A stretch of 64,000 nucleotides of DNA, taken from contig JALHPU010000001.1 in the NCBI GenBank assembly GCA_022842325.1, positions 62,001 through 126,000 of the forward strand, read 5' to 3'. This document shows, in pieces, positions 7,667-14,992 of the stretch; position 1 is the first letter of the stretch; each line of letters begins with the position of its first letter. Origin of the DNA: Sulfuritalea sp. (GTDB lineage Bacteria > Pseudomonadota > Gammaproteobacteria > Burkholderiales > Rhodocyclaceae). A model generated the notes under the pieces. It made no database searches. It had not been told where the DNA came from and saw only the letters and a list, made by a program, of their open reading frames with translations. Position numbers and translations under genes: made by a program.

Positions 7667-8875
7667 TCAGTCCTTTTTCGTCGTGTTGCCTGCCGCCGCG
7701 GGGGCCTTGTCGGACGCTGCTGTCGACGCGGGCGGACCCTGTCGATCAAGCCAGTCGAGTACCTGCCTTGCCTGGGGCACGCCATTGCCTTCGGCCTGGA
7801 CGAGCAAGGCGCGCGCCCTTGCCGGATCCTTCCGTTCGCCGACGCCGACCGCCCAGAGCCTGCCCGCATTGAACTGGGCCGAGCCCAGCCCGCGCGCCGC
7901 AGCGCTTTCGTACCAGCGCAGGGCTTCGTCCAGATTCCGGTCGGTGCCGCGGCCCGTTTCGTAGATCTCGCCCAGATTGTTCTGTGCATCGGCATCCCCG
8001 TGCCCGGCAGCCAGTTTGTAAAGGCGGATGGCTCGCGACTGGTCGACCTCCCCGCCTTGACCGCTTGCCAGCAGGTAGGCCAGCAGTGTCTGGGCACGCG
8101 GCCGGCCCTGGCTCGCGGATGCACTCAAATGGTTCCTGGCGCAAGCGAAGTCCTTGCCTTTTGCGCCGAACTCCCCAAGGCAGCGGCGCCCCATCCACTC
8201 CAGCGCTGCCGCGTGCCCCCGCTGCGCTGCACGTTCCATATTTTCCCAAGCCTTCTCGGGCAAGGCTTCCATCAGGCACTGGGCGGCATGCCAACCGGCA
8301 GACGGGAGTTTTTCTGCGGCGGCGACGAACTCGCCGCAGGCCTTGTTCGCATCCTTCTGCAGAAAAATGCCGTGCGCAAGCAAAAATCCAGTTGCCTGAC
8401 TGGCCTTGAGATCACCTTTCTGCGACATCATCTGCACGCGCCAGCCCATGTCATGCAGATCCTTGCGGAGCATTTGCACCAGGCGTTCGACCTTTTCCGT
8501 ATCGCCGACCGCCTCCGCACCCAGCAACATATCAATGAGCGTCACGGCAGCCCGCGCCAGGCGCTCGCGTGCTTCGCCATCGCGAGAGTCGGCGGCAAGT
8601 ATCTGTCGTGCAGCAGCCACTTCGGCGGCCAGACTCCGTTCGTCCACAGGCTCGGCCCGATGAGGAAGCGCAGCAGCCGTTGCGGCGCCCGGTGTCTTGG
8701 GCCTGGCTTTTGGTGGGGCCTTGATCCTGGTCTTGGCCGCGGCCGTTGCGCCAGCCTTGGCCTTGATGCCGGTCTTGGCGCCAGCCTTGGCTTTTGTCGC
8801 TTCGGCTGCCTGCGCCGGGGCGAGCATCCACCAGAATGTCAGCAGACTACCGATCAGCGCCGAGACGACCTTCAT
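7667..8875 (-). CDS. Sel1-repeat protein with Lys/Ala-rich linker
   Basis: 402 residues from the ATG at 8875, which overlaps the stop of the upstream transferase gene (ATGA), so this start is preferred over one 34 codons earlier. A signal peptide (SALIGSLLTFWWMLAPAQA) is followed by a lysine/alanine/proline linker of about 45 residues (KAKAG and KARPK-type units), then a helical region and Sel1 repeats in the second half (RGHAAALEWMGRRCLGEFG, LAAGHGDADAQNNLGEIYE, AAARGLGSAQFNAGRLW). The basic linker could contact peptidoglycan or anionic polymer, which is inference. Paralogous in design to the protein at 5313-6503, from which it is separated by the lytic transglycosylase gene. Confidence 0.82.
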   Translation of the reverse strand: MKVVSALIGSLLTFWWMLAPAQAAEATKAKAGAKTGIKAKAGATAAAKTRIKAPPKARPKTPGAATAAALPHRAEPVDERSLAAEVAAARQILAADSRDGEARERLARAAVTLIDMLLGAEAVGDTEKVERLVQMLRKDLHDMGWRVQMMSQKGDLKASQATGFLLAHGIFLQKDANKACGEFVAAAEKLPSAGWHAAQCLMEALPEKAWENMERAAQRGHAAALEWMGRRCLGEFGAKGKDFACARNHLSASASQGRPRAQTLLAYLLASGQGGEVDQSRAIRLYKLAAGHGDADAQNNLGEIYETGRGTDRNLDEALRWYESAAARGLGSAQFNAGRLWAVGVGERKDPARARALLVQAEGNGVPQARQVLDWLDRQGPPASTAASDKAPAAAGNTTKKD

Positions 8876-9975
8876 GCCGGGCCGGAGCCGGACCGCGCGG
8901 ACAACGGGGGAATCAGGCGCCGGGCGAGTGCCTGCAGGCGCTGCGGCTTTCTGAGTGCGGTGACATATGCGCCCCAAAGCCCTAGAAATACAATGAACAT
9001 CACTACTTCAGCTACCCCGTTGCGCTCGGCGGCAAGGGCGATCACACCGCAAAGGAGTGAAAGACCGGCCATTATTGCGACGACCTGATTCACCGAATAA
9101 CCGGCCTTGAGCAGGAGGTGGTGCATGTGCTGCTGATCCGCATGGAACGGGCTCTTGCGTTGCGACAAGCGCAGCAGCATGACGCTGCCCATTTCGAGCA
9201 GCGGCATCGCGAGAATCCACACAGCCGTGATCGGGTTGATCACCGATGTCGATGTTCCGGCGAGCTTGATCGAATACCAGGCCAGCAGCATGCCGAGCAC
9301 CATGCCTCCCGTATCGCCCATGAACACCAGTGCTTTGGGTCGCCCCGACAGCCTGAGGTTGAGCGAGAGGAAGCCGAGGATCGCGCCGGCAAGCAGCAGC
9401 AATTCGAACAATATTCCTGCCCCATCGCCGGTCATCGCCAGAAAGATCATGAACACCAGCGGAACCAGGGAGACGCTGCCGGCCAGCCCGTCCAGACCGT
9501 CGATCATGTTGATCGCATTCATGACGCCGACTATCGCAATGATCGTCACCAGCACCGACCACTTGCCCAGGTCAATGGCGCCGAGCCCCACCAGGTCGCC
9601 TAAATTGGTAACCCAGACCGATGTGCCGGAAACAATGATGGCCGCACCCAAGGCCTGTGCCACGAATTTCGCACGGTGACTCAGTTCGTGCGCATCGTCG
9701 GCGACGCCAACTCCGGTGACCAACAGCACGGCCGCCAGCAGACTCCAACTCTCGAAGGGCACGCGGCCAACCGCGGCCTGCAGGACCAGCAAGGTCAGCA
9801 ACATGGCCAGTCCGCCGACCAGCGGCGTCGGATGCTCATGTACCTTGCGATGTCCGGGGTGATCGATCAGGCCCCAGCGTGGAGCCTGGATCATCAGCGC
9901 ACGGGTCAGGCCTGCCGCGACGGCGGGGGCCAGCACCACAGCGATCAACTGTACCTGTGCGGAAAAATCAGGCAT
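8872..9975 (-). CDS. wecA: Undecaprenyl-phosphate GlcNAc-1-phosphate transferase family (WecA-like)
   Basis: 367 residues, polytopic. The family motifs are present: VADDAHELSHRAKF (Asp-Asp, Mg and nucleotide binding), NMIDGLDGLAG, FMGDTGGMVLG, and the HADQQHMHHLLL histidine motif typical of WecA/TagO rather than MraY. Such enzymes transfer a sugar 1-phosphate from a UDP-sugar to undecaprenyl phosphate at the inner membrane, the first step in O-antigen or exopolysaccharide repeat-unit assembly. The ATG at 9975 has AAGGGG five bases upstream; an earlier in-frame start at 10116 lacks such support and runs into the tRNA terminator. Downstream it is coupled by ATGA to a Sel1-repeat gene. The exact sugar is not known, so the symbol is by family. 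Confidence 0.85.
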   Translation of the reverse strand: MPDFSAQVQLIAVVLAPAVAAGLTRALMIQAPRWGLIDHPGHRKVHEHPTPLVGGLAMLLTLLVLQAAVGRVPFESWSLLAAVLLVTGVGVADDAHELSHRAKFVAQALGAAIIVSGTSVWVTNLGDLVGLGAIDLGKWSVLVTIIAIVGVMNAINMIDGLDGLAGSVSLVPLVFMIFLAMTGDGAGILFELLLLAGAILGFLSLNLRLSGRPKALVFMGDTGGMVLGMLLAWYSIKLAGTSTSVINPITAVWILAMPLLEMGSVMLLRLSQRKSPFHADQQHMHHLLLKAGYSVNQVVAIMAGLSLLCGVIALAAERNGVAEVVMFIVFLGLWGAYVTALRKPQRLQALARRLIPPLSARSGSGPA

Positions 9976-10011
9976 GCGTCCCCTTTTTTGTACCCCACGG
10001 CGGCCGACAGC

Positions 10012-10041
10012 GGCGCGCACCAAGGCGGTTTGGTGCGGCGC
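10012..10041 (-). other. Stem-loop in the leader of the wecA-like gene
   Basis: GCACCAA (10017-10023) pairs with TTGGTGC (10030-10036), and the arms extend outward through GGCGC/GCGCC with one bulged base. It lies about 40-65 bases upstream of the wecA-like start, in the gap after tRNA-Pro. There is no T-run, so it looks like a leader structure rather than a terminator. Confidence 0.45.
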
Positions 10042-10114
10042 CCCAGCCCGCCTGCAACCCATTTTGCCTATTCTAGCTGCTGGGTCCGCAATCCCGTTAC
10101 CGCAAAAAGAGGCC

Positions 10115-10152
10115 AAAAAAAAGGGTTCCGGCCTTGCGACGGAAACCCTTTT
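10115..10152 (-). terminator. Rho-independent terminator downstream of tRNA-Pro
   Basis: On the minus strand AAAAGGGTTTCCG pairs with CGGAACCCTTTT (one bulged T), closed by a short loop and followed by a run of T that matches the eight A at 10115-10122. It begins 9 bases after the CCA end of the tRNA. Confidence 0.8.
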
Positions 10153-10160
10153 GGATCAAC

Positions 10161-10237
10161 TGGTCGGGGTGGAGGGATTCGAACTCTCGACATCTTGCTC
10201 CCAAAGCAAGCGCGCTACCGGGCTGCGCCACACCCCG
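10161..10237 (-). tRNA. tRNA-Pro (anticodon UGG)
   Basis: 77 bases on the minus strand with encoded CCA. The acceptor stem CGGGGTG/CACCCCG is perfect; the anticodon stem CTTGC/GCAAG encloses the loop TTTGGGA with anticodon TGG; the T loop carries the usual GTTCGAATC. It reads proline CCA codons and, by wobble, other CCN codons. Its terminator is at 10115-10152. Confidence 0.96.
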
Positions 10238-10311
10238 AACGGGCGCAATTTTACCGAAGGGTCTACATGACGGTCAATCGATTACCCTGATGGGGACGAC
10301 AAATACCCGAC

Positions 10312-10340
10312 TTGCGATCAGGCCCCGTTTCGTTTATAAA
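10312..10340 (+). promoter_or_regulatory. Sigma-70-like promoter of dksA
   Basis: TTGCGA (10312-10317), a 17-base spacer, TATAAA (10335-10340). The predicted transcript starts near 10347, about 25 bases before the chosen dksA ATG. This argues against a start codon at 10312, which would lie in the -35 box. Confidence 0.6.
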
Positions 10341-10371
10341 GCCGGTTCTCCGAAATTACGGAATCCCTGCA

Positions 10372-10800
10372 ATGGCTGAAGATCTGCTGCACAAGAAGCA
10401 ATTCCCGCCCTACGCCCCGAAGAAGGGCGAGGAGTACATGAGCACGAAGCAACTCGCCCATTTCCGCGACATTCTGGTCTCGCTCAAGGATGAATTGAGC
10501 GAGGATATCGAGCGTACCGTGCATACCATGCAGGACGAGGCCACCGTGTTCGCCGACCCGAATGATCGCGCCAGCCAGGAATCCGACATTGCCCTCGAAC
10601 TGCGCAATCGCGACCGCGAGCGCAAGCTGATCAAGAAGATCGACGAATCGATCGCCCGCATCGAAGGCGGCGAATACGGCTATTGCGATTCCTGCGGCGT
10701 CGAGATCGGCCTCAAGCGCCTGGAAGCGCGCCCGACGGCGACTTTGTGCATCGACTGCAAGACGCTGGAAGAACACCGCGAAAAACAGGTTGGGAAGTAA
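10372..10800 (+). CDS. dksA: RNA polymerase-binding transcription factor DksA
   Basis: 142 residues. It has the DksA layout: an N-terminal helix region ending KKGEEYMSTKQLAHF, a coiled-coil whose tip carries the DPNDRASQE acidic loop that reaches into the polymerase secondary channel, then a four-cysteine zinc finger (CDSCGVEIG and CIDCKTL) and the terminal helix. DksA works with ppGpp to retune rRNA and amino-acid promoters. The ATG at 10372 is chosen because the promoter at 10312-10340 excludes the longer reading; the N-terminus MAEDLLHKKQFPPY then fits family length (E. coli 151). A perfect bidirectional terminator follows at 10905-10940. Confidence 0.95.
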   Translation: MAEDLLHKKQFPPYAPKKGEEYMSTKQLAHFRDILVSLKDELSEDIERTVHTMQDEATVFADPNDRASQESDIALELRNRDRERKLIKKIDESIARIEGGEYGYCDSCGVEIGLKRLEARPTATLCIDCKTLEEHREKQVGK

Positions 10801-10904
10801 TTCCAGCCTGTTTTCGGCGCAGGCTACCGTGAGCGCAGCGAACGTCAAGCGTAGCGGACGAAGCCAAAAGCTGGTGGGCAAGTAATTCGCCGGCGCAAGC
10901 CGAG

Positions 10905-10940
10905 CAACAAAAAAGGACGCTACGGCGTCCTTTTTTGTTG
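10905..10940. terminator. Perfect bidirectional terminator between dksA and pnp
   Basis: A 16-bp perfect stem (10905-10920 with 10925-10940) closes on a TACG tetraloop. The core GGACGC/GCGTCC is flanked by six A on one side and six T on the other, so it works in both directions: for dksA on the plus strand and for pnp, after the repeat array, on the minus strand. Confidence 0.92.
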
Positions 10941-10969
10941 CCTGCGTTGTTGCAGGCCGACCTGACTCC

Positions 10970-11053
10970 GTAGGGCGGATTTCAGTCCGCCTTGGCCGGC
11001 TGAAGCCGGCCCTACAGCGCCATCCGTCTCTGGCCGACTGACGTCGGCCCTAC
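10970..11053. repeat. Palindromic repeat array A (REP/BIME-like), three elements
   Basis: Element 1 (10970-10991) is TAGGGCGGATTTCAGTCC plus GCC. Elements 2 (10994-11015) and 3 (11032-11053) have the form GGCCGGCTGAAGCCGGCC and GGCCGACTGACGTCGGCC, each followed by CTAC. Element 1 is inverted relative to 2 and 3. Elements 2 and 3 are joined by an AGCGCCATCC-type linker also found in the array at 55105-55231. Element 3 overlaps the pnp stop codon (11050-11052). Confidence 0.85.
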
Positions 11054-13164
11054 TGGGCGGTGGCGGCCGGTGCGGCTTCCGCGGCGATGGCCTTCATCGA
11101 CAGGCGGACACGGCCCTTGTCGTCGGTCTCGATGACCTTGACCTTCACGACCTGGCCTTCCTTGAGGTAATCGGCAACCGCATTCACTCGCTCGCTGGCG
11201 ATCTGCGAGATGTGCAGCAGACCGTCCTTGCCCGGCAGCAGGCTGACGATGGCGCCGAAATCGAGCAGGCGCAGCACCGTGCCTTCGTAGATGCGACCGA
11301 CTTCGACTTCGGCGGTGATGTCTTCGATGCGCTTCTTGGCGACCTGCGCCGCATCGGCATTAACCGACGAAATGGTGATCGAGCCGTCGTCCTCGATGTC
11401 GATGACGCAACCGGTTTCCTCAGTCAGCGCACGGATCACGGCGCCGCCCTTGCCGATGACGTCGCGAATCTTTTCCGGATTGATCTTGATGTGGATCATG
11501 CGCGGCGCGAAGGTGGACACCTCTTCGCGATGCCCGGTCATGGAGCCCTTCATCTTGTCCAGGATCAGCAAGCGGGCTTCCTTGGCTTGCGCCAGCGCGA
11601 CCTGCATGATTTCCTTGGTGATGCCCTGGATCTTGATGTCCATCTGCAGAGCCGTGATGCCTTCTTCGGTACCGGCCACCTTGAAGTCCATGTCGCCGAG
11701 GTGATCCTCGTCGCCGAGGATGTCGGTCAGCACCGCAAAGCGGGGACCGTCCTTGATCAGGCCCATGGCAATGCCTGCCACGTGCGCCTTGAGCGGCACG
11801 CCGGCATCCATCAGGGCCAGCGAACCGCCGCAGACGGACGCCATCGACGACGAGCCGTTGGACTCGGTGATTTCGGAAACGACGCGCATCGAGTAGCCGA
11901 ATTCCTCGGGCGACGGCAGCACGGCCAACAGTGCGCGCTTGGCAAGGCGGCCATGGCCGATTTCGCGACGCTTCGGCGTACCGACGCGGCCGGTTTCGCC
12001 GGTGGCGTAGGGAGGCATGTTGTAGTGGAGCATGAAGCGATCGCGATACTCGCCCTGCAGCGCGTCGATGATCTGCTCGTCGCGGCCGGTGCCCAGCGTG
12101 GCGATGACCAGTGCCTGGGTTTCGCCACGGGTGAACAGCGCGGAGCCGTGGGTGCGCGGCAGGACACCGTTGCGGATCACGATCGGACGCACGGTGCGCG
12201 TGTCGCGACCGTCGATGCGCGGCTCGCCATTGAGTATCTGGTTGCGCACGATCTTGGCTTCAAGGTCGAACACGGTATTGCCGACCAGGTTGGAATCCGG
12301 AGGATTGTCCACACCCTCGGTCAGGGCGGCGATGGTCTTCTTGGTGATCTCACGGGTCTTCTGGGTGCGCGCCTGCTTGCTGGTGATGCGATAGGCTTCG
12401 CGCAGGTCGGCTTCGGCCAGTTCGGCGACGCGGGCGATCAGCGGCTCGTTCTTGGCAGGAGCCTTCCAGTCCCATTCCGGCTTGCCGGCCGCTTCGACCA
12501 GTTCGTTGATGGCCTTGATCGCGGCCTGCATCTGGTCATGGCCGAACACCACGGCACCCAGCATGATTTCTTCGGAAAGCTGCTTGGCTTCGGACTCGAC
12601 CATCAATACGGCGCCTTCGGTACCGGCCACCACCAGATCAAGCTGGGTCGTCGTAAGCTGGGTCTTGGTCGGGCACAGCACGTACTTGCCGTCGATGTAG
12701 CCGACACGGGCAGCGCCGATCGGGCCGCTGAACGGAATGCCGGAAATCGCCATGGCAGCCGATGCGCCGAGCATCGCCGGAATATCCGGATCGATTTCGG
12801 GGTTGCACGACATCACGGTACAGACCACCTGCACTTCATTGTAGAAGGCATCGGGGAACAGGGGACGCAGCGGACGGTCGATCAGGCGGCAGGTGAGAAT
12901 TTCCTTTTCCGACGGACGTCCCTCGCGCTTGAAGAAGCCGCCGGGGATGCGACCTGCGGCATAGGCGCGTTCCTGATAATCGACGGTCAGGGGAAAGAAA
13001 TCCTGGCCGGGCTTGGCGTTCAGGGCACCGACCACGGTGGCCAGCACGACGGTGTCATCCATGGTGACGAGGACGGCACCACCCGCCTGGCGGGCGATTT
13101 CGGCGGTTTCGAGGGTGACGGTGTGGTCACCATAGGCAAAGCTCTTCTTGATCGGATTCAGCAC
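11050..13164 (-). CDS. pnp: Polyribonucleotide nucleotidyltransferase (PNPase)
   Basis: 704 residues from a GTG at 13164 that has AAAGGA about six bases upstream; a TTG 18 bases earlier would place that site inside the gene. Two RNase PH domains (about 1-220 and 310-540) are joined by a helical linker; catalytic-site segments such as [12 protein letters not shown] and [13 protein letters not shown] are present, then a KH domain ([20 protein letters not shown]) and an S1 domain ([33 protein letters not shown]). PNPase degrades RNA phosphorolytically 3' to 5' and is part of the degradosome. It follows rpsO, as usual, with a leader hairpin between. The C-terminus is an Ala-rich tail whose TAG stop lies in a palindromic repeat. 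Confidence 0.97.
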   Translation of the reverse strand: MLNPIKKSFAYGDHTVTLETAEIARQAGGAVLVTMDDTVVLATVVGALNAKPGQDFFPLTVDYQERAYAAGRIPGGFFKREGRPSEKEILTCRLIDRPLRPLFPDAFYNEVQVVCTVMSCNPEIDPDIPAMLGASAAMAISGIPFSGPIGAARVGYIDGKYVLCPTKTQLTTTQLDLVVAGTEGAVLMVESEAKQLSEEIMLGAVVFGHDQMQAAIKAINELVEAAGKPEWDWKAPAKNEPLIARVAELAEADLREAYRITSKQARTQKTREITKKTIAALTEGVDNPPDSNLVGNTVFDLEAKIVRNQILNGEPRIDGRDTRTVRPIVIRNGVLPRTHGSALFTRGETQALVIATLGTGRDEQIIDALQGEYRDRFMLHYNMPPYATGETGRVGTPKRREIGHGRLAKRALLAVLPSPEEFGYSMRVVSEITESNGSSSMASVCGGSLALMDAGVPLKAHVAGIAMGLIKDGPRFAVLTDILGDEDHLGDMDFKVAGTEEGITALQMDIKIQGITKEIMQVALAQAKEARLLILDKMKGSMTGHREEVSTFAPRMIHIKINPEKIRDVIGKGGAVIRALTEETGCVIDIEDDGSITISSVNADAAQVAKKRIEDITAEVEVGRIYEGTVLRLLDFGAIVSLLPGKDGLLHISQIASERVNAVADYLKEGQVVKVKVIETDDKGRVRLSMKAIAAEAAPAATAQ

Positions 13165-13191
13165 GACAATTCCTTTCGGCAATAAATAAAA

Positions 13192-13220
13192 GCCGGTACA
13201 GCCATCACGGCTGTACCGGC
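13192..13220 (-). other. rpsO-pnp intercistronic hairpin
   Basis: GCCGGTACAGCC (13192-13203) pairs perfectly with 13209-13220 across a 5-base loop. On the minus strand it is followed by TTTTATTTATT and then the pnp ribosome site. In E. coli the same place holds the RNase III site by which PNPase controls its own message; the T-rich tail also allows partial termination. The regulatory role is inferred. Confidence 0.65.
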
Positions 13221-13299
13221 CTGTTCAGCAAGCCTGCGCAGTATCTGGCGCAAAGCGCATCGCGCGTTGGGGATGACCCGGAACGACGCTTGGTAAAAA

Positions 13300-13569
13300 T
13301 TACTTGCGCAGACCAAGGCGCTCGATCAGCGAACGATAGCCGTCCGCATTCTTGCGCTTGAGATAGTCCAGCAACTTGCGGCGCTGGCTGACCATCATGA
13401 GCAGGCCGCGACGTGAGTGATGATCCTTGGTATGTGCCTTGAAATGACCCGTCAGGTCGTTGATGCGCGCCGTAAGCAGCGCCACCTGGACTTCGGGAGA
13501 GCCGGTGTCACCCTGCGCACGCTGGTAGTCGGTGACGATCTTGGCTTTGTCGATAGTGGAAATTGCCAT
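13300..13569 (-). CDS. rpsO: 30S ribosomal protein S15
   Basis: 89 residues, full length, four-helix S15 with the conserved [32 protein letters not shown] and [10 protein letters not shown] segments that bind the 16S rRNA central domain. It has its own promoter (13619-13648) downstream of truB and is followed by the pnp leader hairpin, the classic rpsO-pnp pair. A conserved RNA-binding protein of this kind may repress its own translation, as in E. coli; no specific operator was identified here. Confidence 0.97.
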   Translation of the reverse strand: MAISTIDKAKIVTDYQRAQGDTGSPEVQVALLTARINDLTGHFKAHTKDHHSRRGLLMMVSQRRKLLDYLKRKNADGYRSLIERLGLRK

Positions 13570-13618
13570 TGTGGTTTCCTTGCTGATCCTGTGATATTGG
13601 GCTCTTGGAGAACCGTGG

Positions 13619-13648
13619 ATTATAGCGTCTCGAATGCAGTCTGATCAA
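13619..13648 (-). promoter_or_regulatory. Sigma-70-like promoter of rpsO-pnp
   Basis: Minus strand TTGATC (13643-13648), an 18-base spacer, then a consensus TATAAT (13619-13624). It lies in the gap after the truB stop and about 50 bases before the rpsO ATG. Confidence 0.68.
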
Positions 13649-13670
13649 GGGCCAAGTGCGAATTCTGCGC

Positions 13671-14588
13671 TCAGGCCCCGGCGACCAGCCGCTGCGGCTG
13701 CAACCAGCCGTCCGCCTGCTGCCGGCAAACGCCTATGAAGTGCTGCTCGCTGTCATACACGCGCAGTCGCGCGCCCTCCTCGGCGGACCAGCGAACCGCC
13801 TGCCCGTGCCGCAGCCGGGCGGAATCTGCGGCACCCAGCCGCGCTTCGGCCAGATCGGCCAGCAGGGCGTCAGGAGGCGCCAGCAAGGCATCCCGCGCTT
13901 CAACCGTGAGCTCTTCGAGGATGGCGAGCGTATGCGCCTGGGCGACATCGAGGGTGCCGATGCCGGTGCGGCGCAAGGCGGCCAGATGCGCGCCACAGCC
14001 CAGCCGCTCGCCGATGTCGGCGGCCAGCGTGCGCACATAGGTTCCCTTGCTGCAGCGGACTTCGAAATCGAAGCGGCCATCGGCCAGGCCAGCGTCGCCA
14101 TTGACCGGATGCAGCTGGTGGATGGTGACCCGGCGCGCCACCCGCTCCACTTCGATCCCGGCACGGGCGTATTCATACAGGGGCTTGCCGTCCCGCTTCA
14201 GTGCCGAGTACATCGGCGGCACCTGCTCGATCTGGCCGACAAAGGCAGCCAGCGCCAGTTCGATCTGCTCTCGGGTGACGGACACCGGACGATGTTCCAG
14301 CACGGCACCCTCGGCATCGGCGGTGTCAGTGGTGACGCCGAGTTGCACCGTCGCCAGGTAGCACTTGTCGGCATTGAGCAGCTCGCCGGAGAACTTGGTC
14401 GCCTCGCCAAAGCACAGCGGCAACAGACCGGTGGCCAGCGGATCGAGGGTGCCGGTATGGCCCGCCTTTTCGGCGCTGTAGAGCCGGCGTGCGGCCTGCA
14501 GTGCGTGATTCGACGACAGCCCGAGGGGCTTGTCGAGCAGCAGCACGCCATCGAGCCGACGACGCGCGGGCTTGCGCGGCGCGTTCAC
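13671..14588 (-). CDS. truB: tRNA pseudouridine(55) synthase TruB
   Basis: 305 residues. The catalytic motif AGHTGTLDPLATGLLPLCFGEATKF holds the nucleophilic Asp; LDGVLLLDKPLGLSSN and CSKGTYVRTLAADIGERLG are the other TruB boxes, and a small PUA-like C-terminal domain follows. It isomerises U55 in the T loop of nearly all tRNAs. The start is GTG, overlapping the rbfA stop (GTGA at 14585-14588), so translation is probably coupled. Part of the nusA-infB-rbfA-truB operon. Confidence 0.95.
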   Translation of the reverse strand: MNAPRKPARRRLDGVLLLDKPLGLSSNHALQAARRLYSAEKAGHTGTLDPLATGLLPLCFGEATKFSGELLNADKCYLATVQLGVTTDTADAEGAVLEHRPVSVTREQIELALAAFVGQIEQVPPMYSALKRDGKPLYEYARAGIEVERVARRVTIHQLHPVNGDAGLADGRFDFEVRCSKGTYVRTLAADIGERLGCGAHLAALRRTGIGTLDVAQAHTLAILEELTVEARDALLAPPDALLADLAEARLGAADSARLRHGQAVRWSAEEGARLRVYDSEQHFIGVCRQQADGWLQPQRLVAGA

Positions 14589-14986
14589 TCGTCGTTCGGT
14601 TTCTTGTCCGATTCGACCGCTTCGTCGATCAGCTTCGACAGGCGGGCGCCCTCCTGCACCGAGGGGTCAAACACGAAATGCAGTTCAGGAACATGATGAA
14701 TGCGCACCCGGCGGCCCAGTTCGCGGCGCAGGAAGCTGGCTGAATGCTTGAGCCCCTCGTCGATCATCTGGTTGGCGGCCGGATCCGCCAGCGAGGTGTA
14801 AAAGACCTTGGCGTGTGCGTAATCGGCGGTGACTTCGACGGCGGTCAGCGTGACCAGGGTCAGCTTGGGCGCAATGCGCAGATCCTTGATGTGAAAGCGC
14901 AGCAGATCCGCCAGTTCACGGCGAATCTGCTCGGCGACGCGGTCGGAACGTGCATAGCCATGAGCCGAGCCGCGCTTTGTTGCCAT
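14585..14986 (-). CDS. rbfA: Ribosome-binding factor A
   Basis: 133 residues, KH-type fold. Conserved pieces: RSDRVAEQIRRELADLL, LVTLTAVEVTADYAHAKVFYTSL, and ELHFVFDPSVQEGARLSKLID. RbfA binds the 30S subunit near 16S helix 1 during late maturation and cold adaptation. It starts 6 bases after infB and overlaps truB by 4 bases. Length and order match the family. Confidence 0.95.
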   Translation of the reverse strand: MATKRGSAHGYARSDRVAEQIRRELADLLRFHIKDLRIAPKLTLVTLTAVEVTADYAHAKVFYTSLADPAANQMIDEGLKHSASFLRRELGRRVRIHHVPELHFVFDPSVQEGARLSKLIDEAVESDKKPNDE

Positions 14987-14992
14987 CGCGGA

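Noticed and set aside
7247-9088. 613-codon plus-strand open frame opposite the transglycosylase and Sel1 genes
   Set aside because: Antisense composition effect; the minus-strand genes have signal peptides, catalytic motifs and coupled starts.
10312-10371. Longer DksA N-terminus starting at 10312
   Set aside because: That start would lie in the -35 box of a plausible promoter, and the ATG at 10372 gives the usual family length.
11212-13185. Long open frame (657 codons) on the plus strand opposite pnp
   Set aside because: It is antisense to a full-length, motif-complete pnp; high GC keeps the opposite frame open. No ribosome site or known domain.
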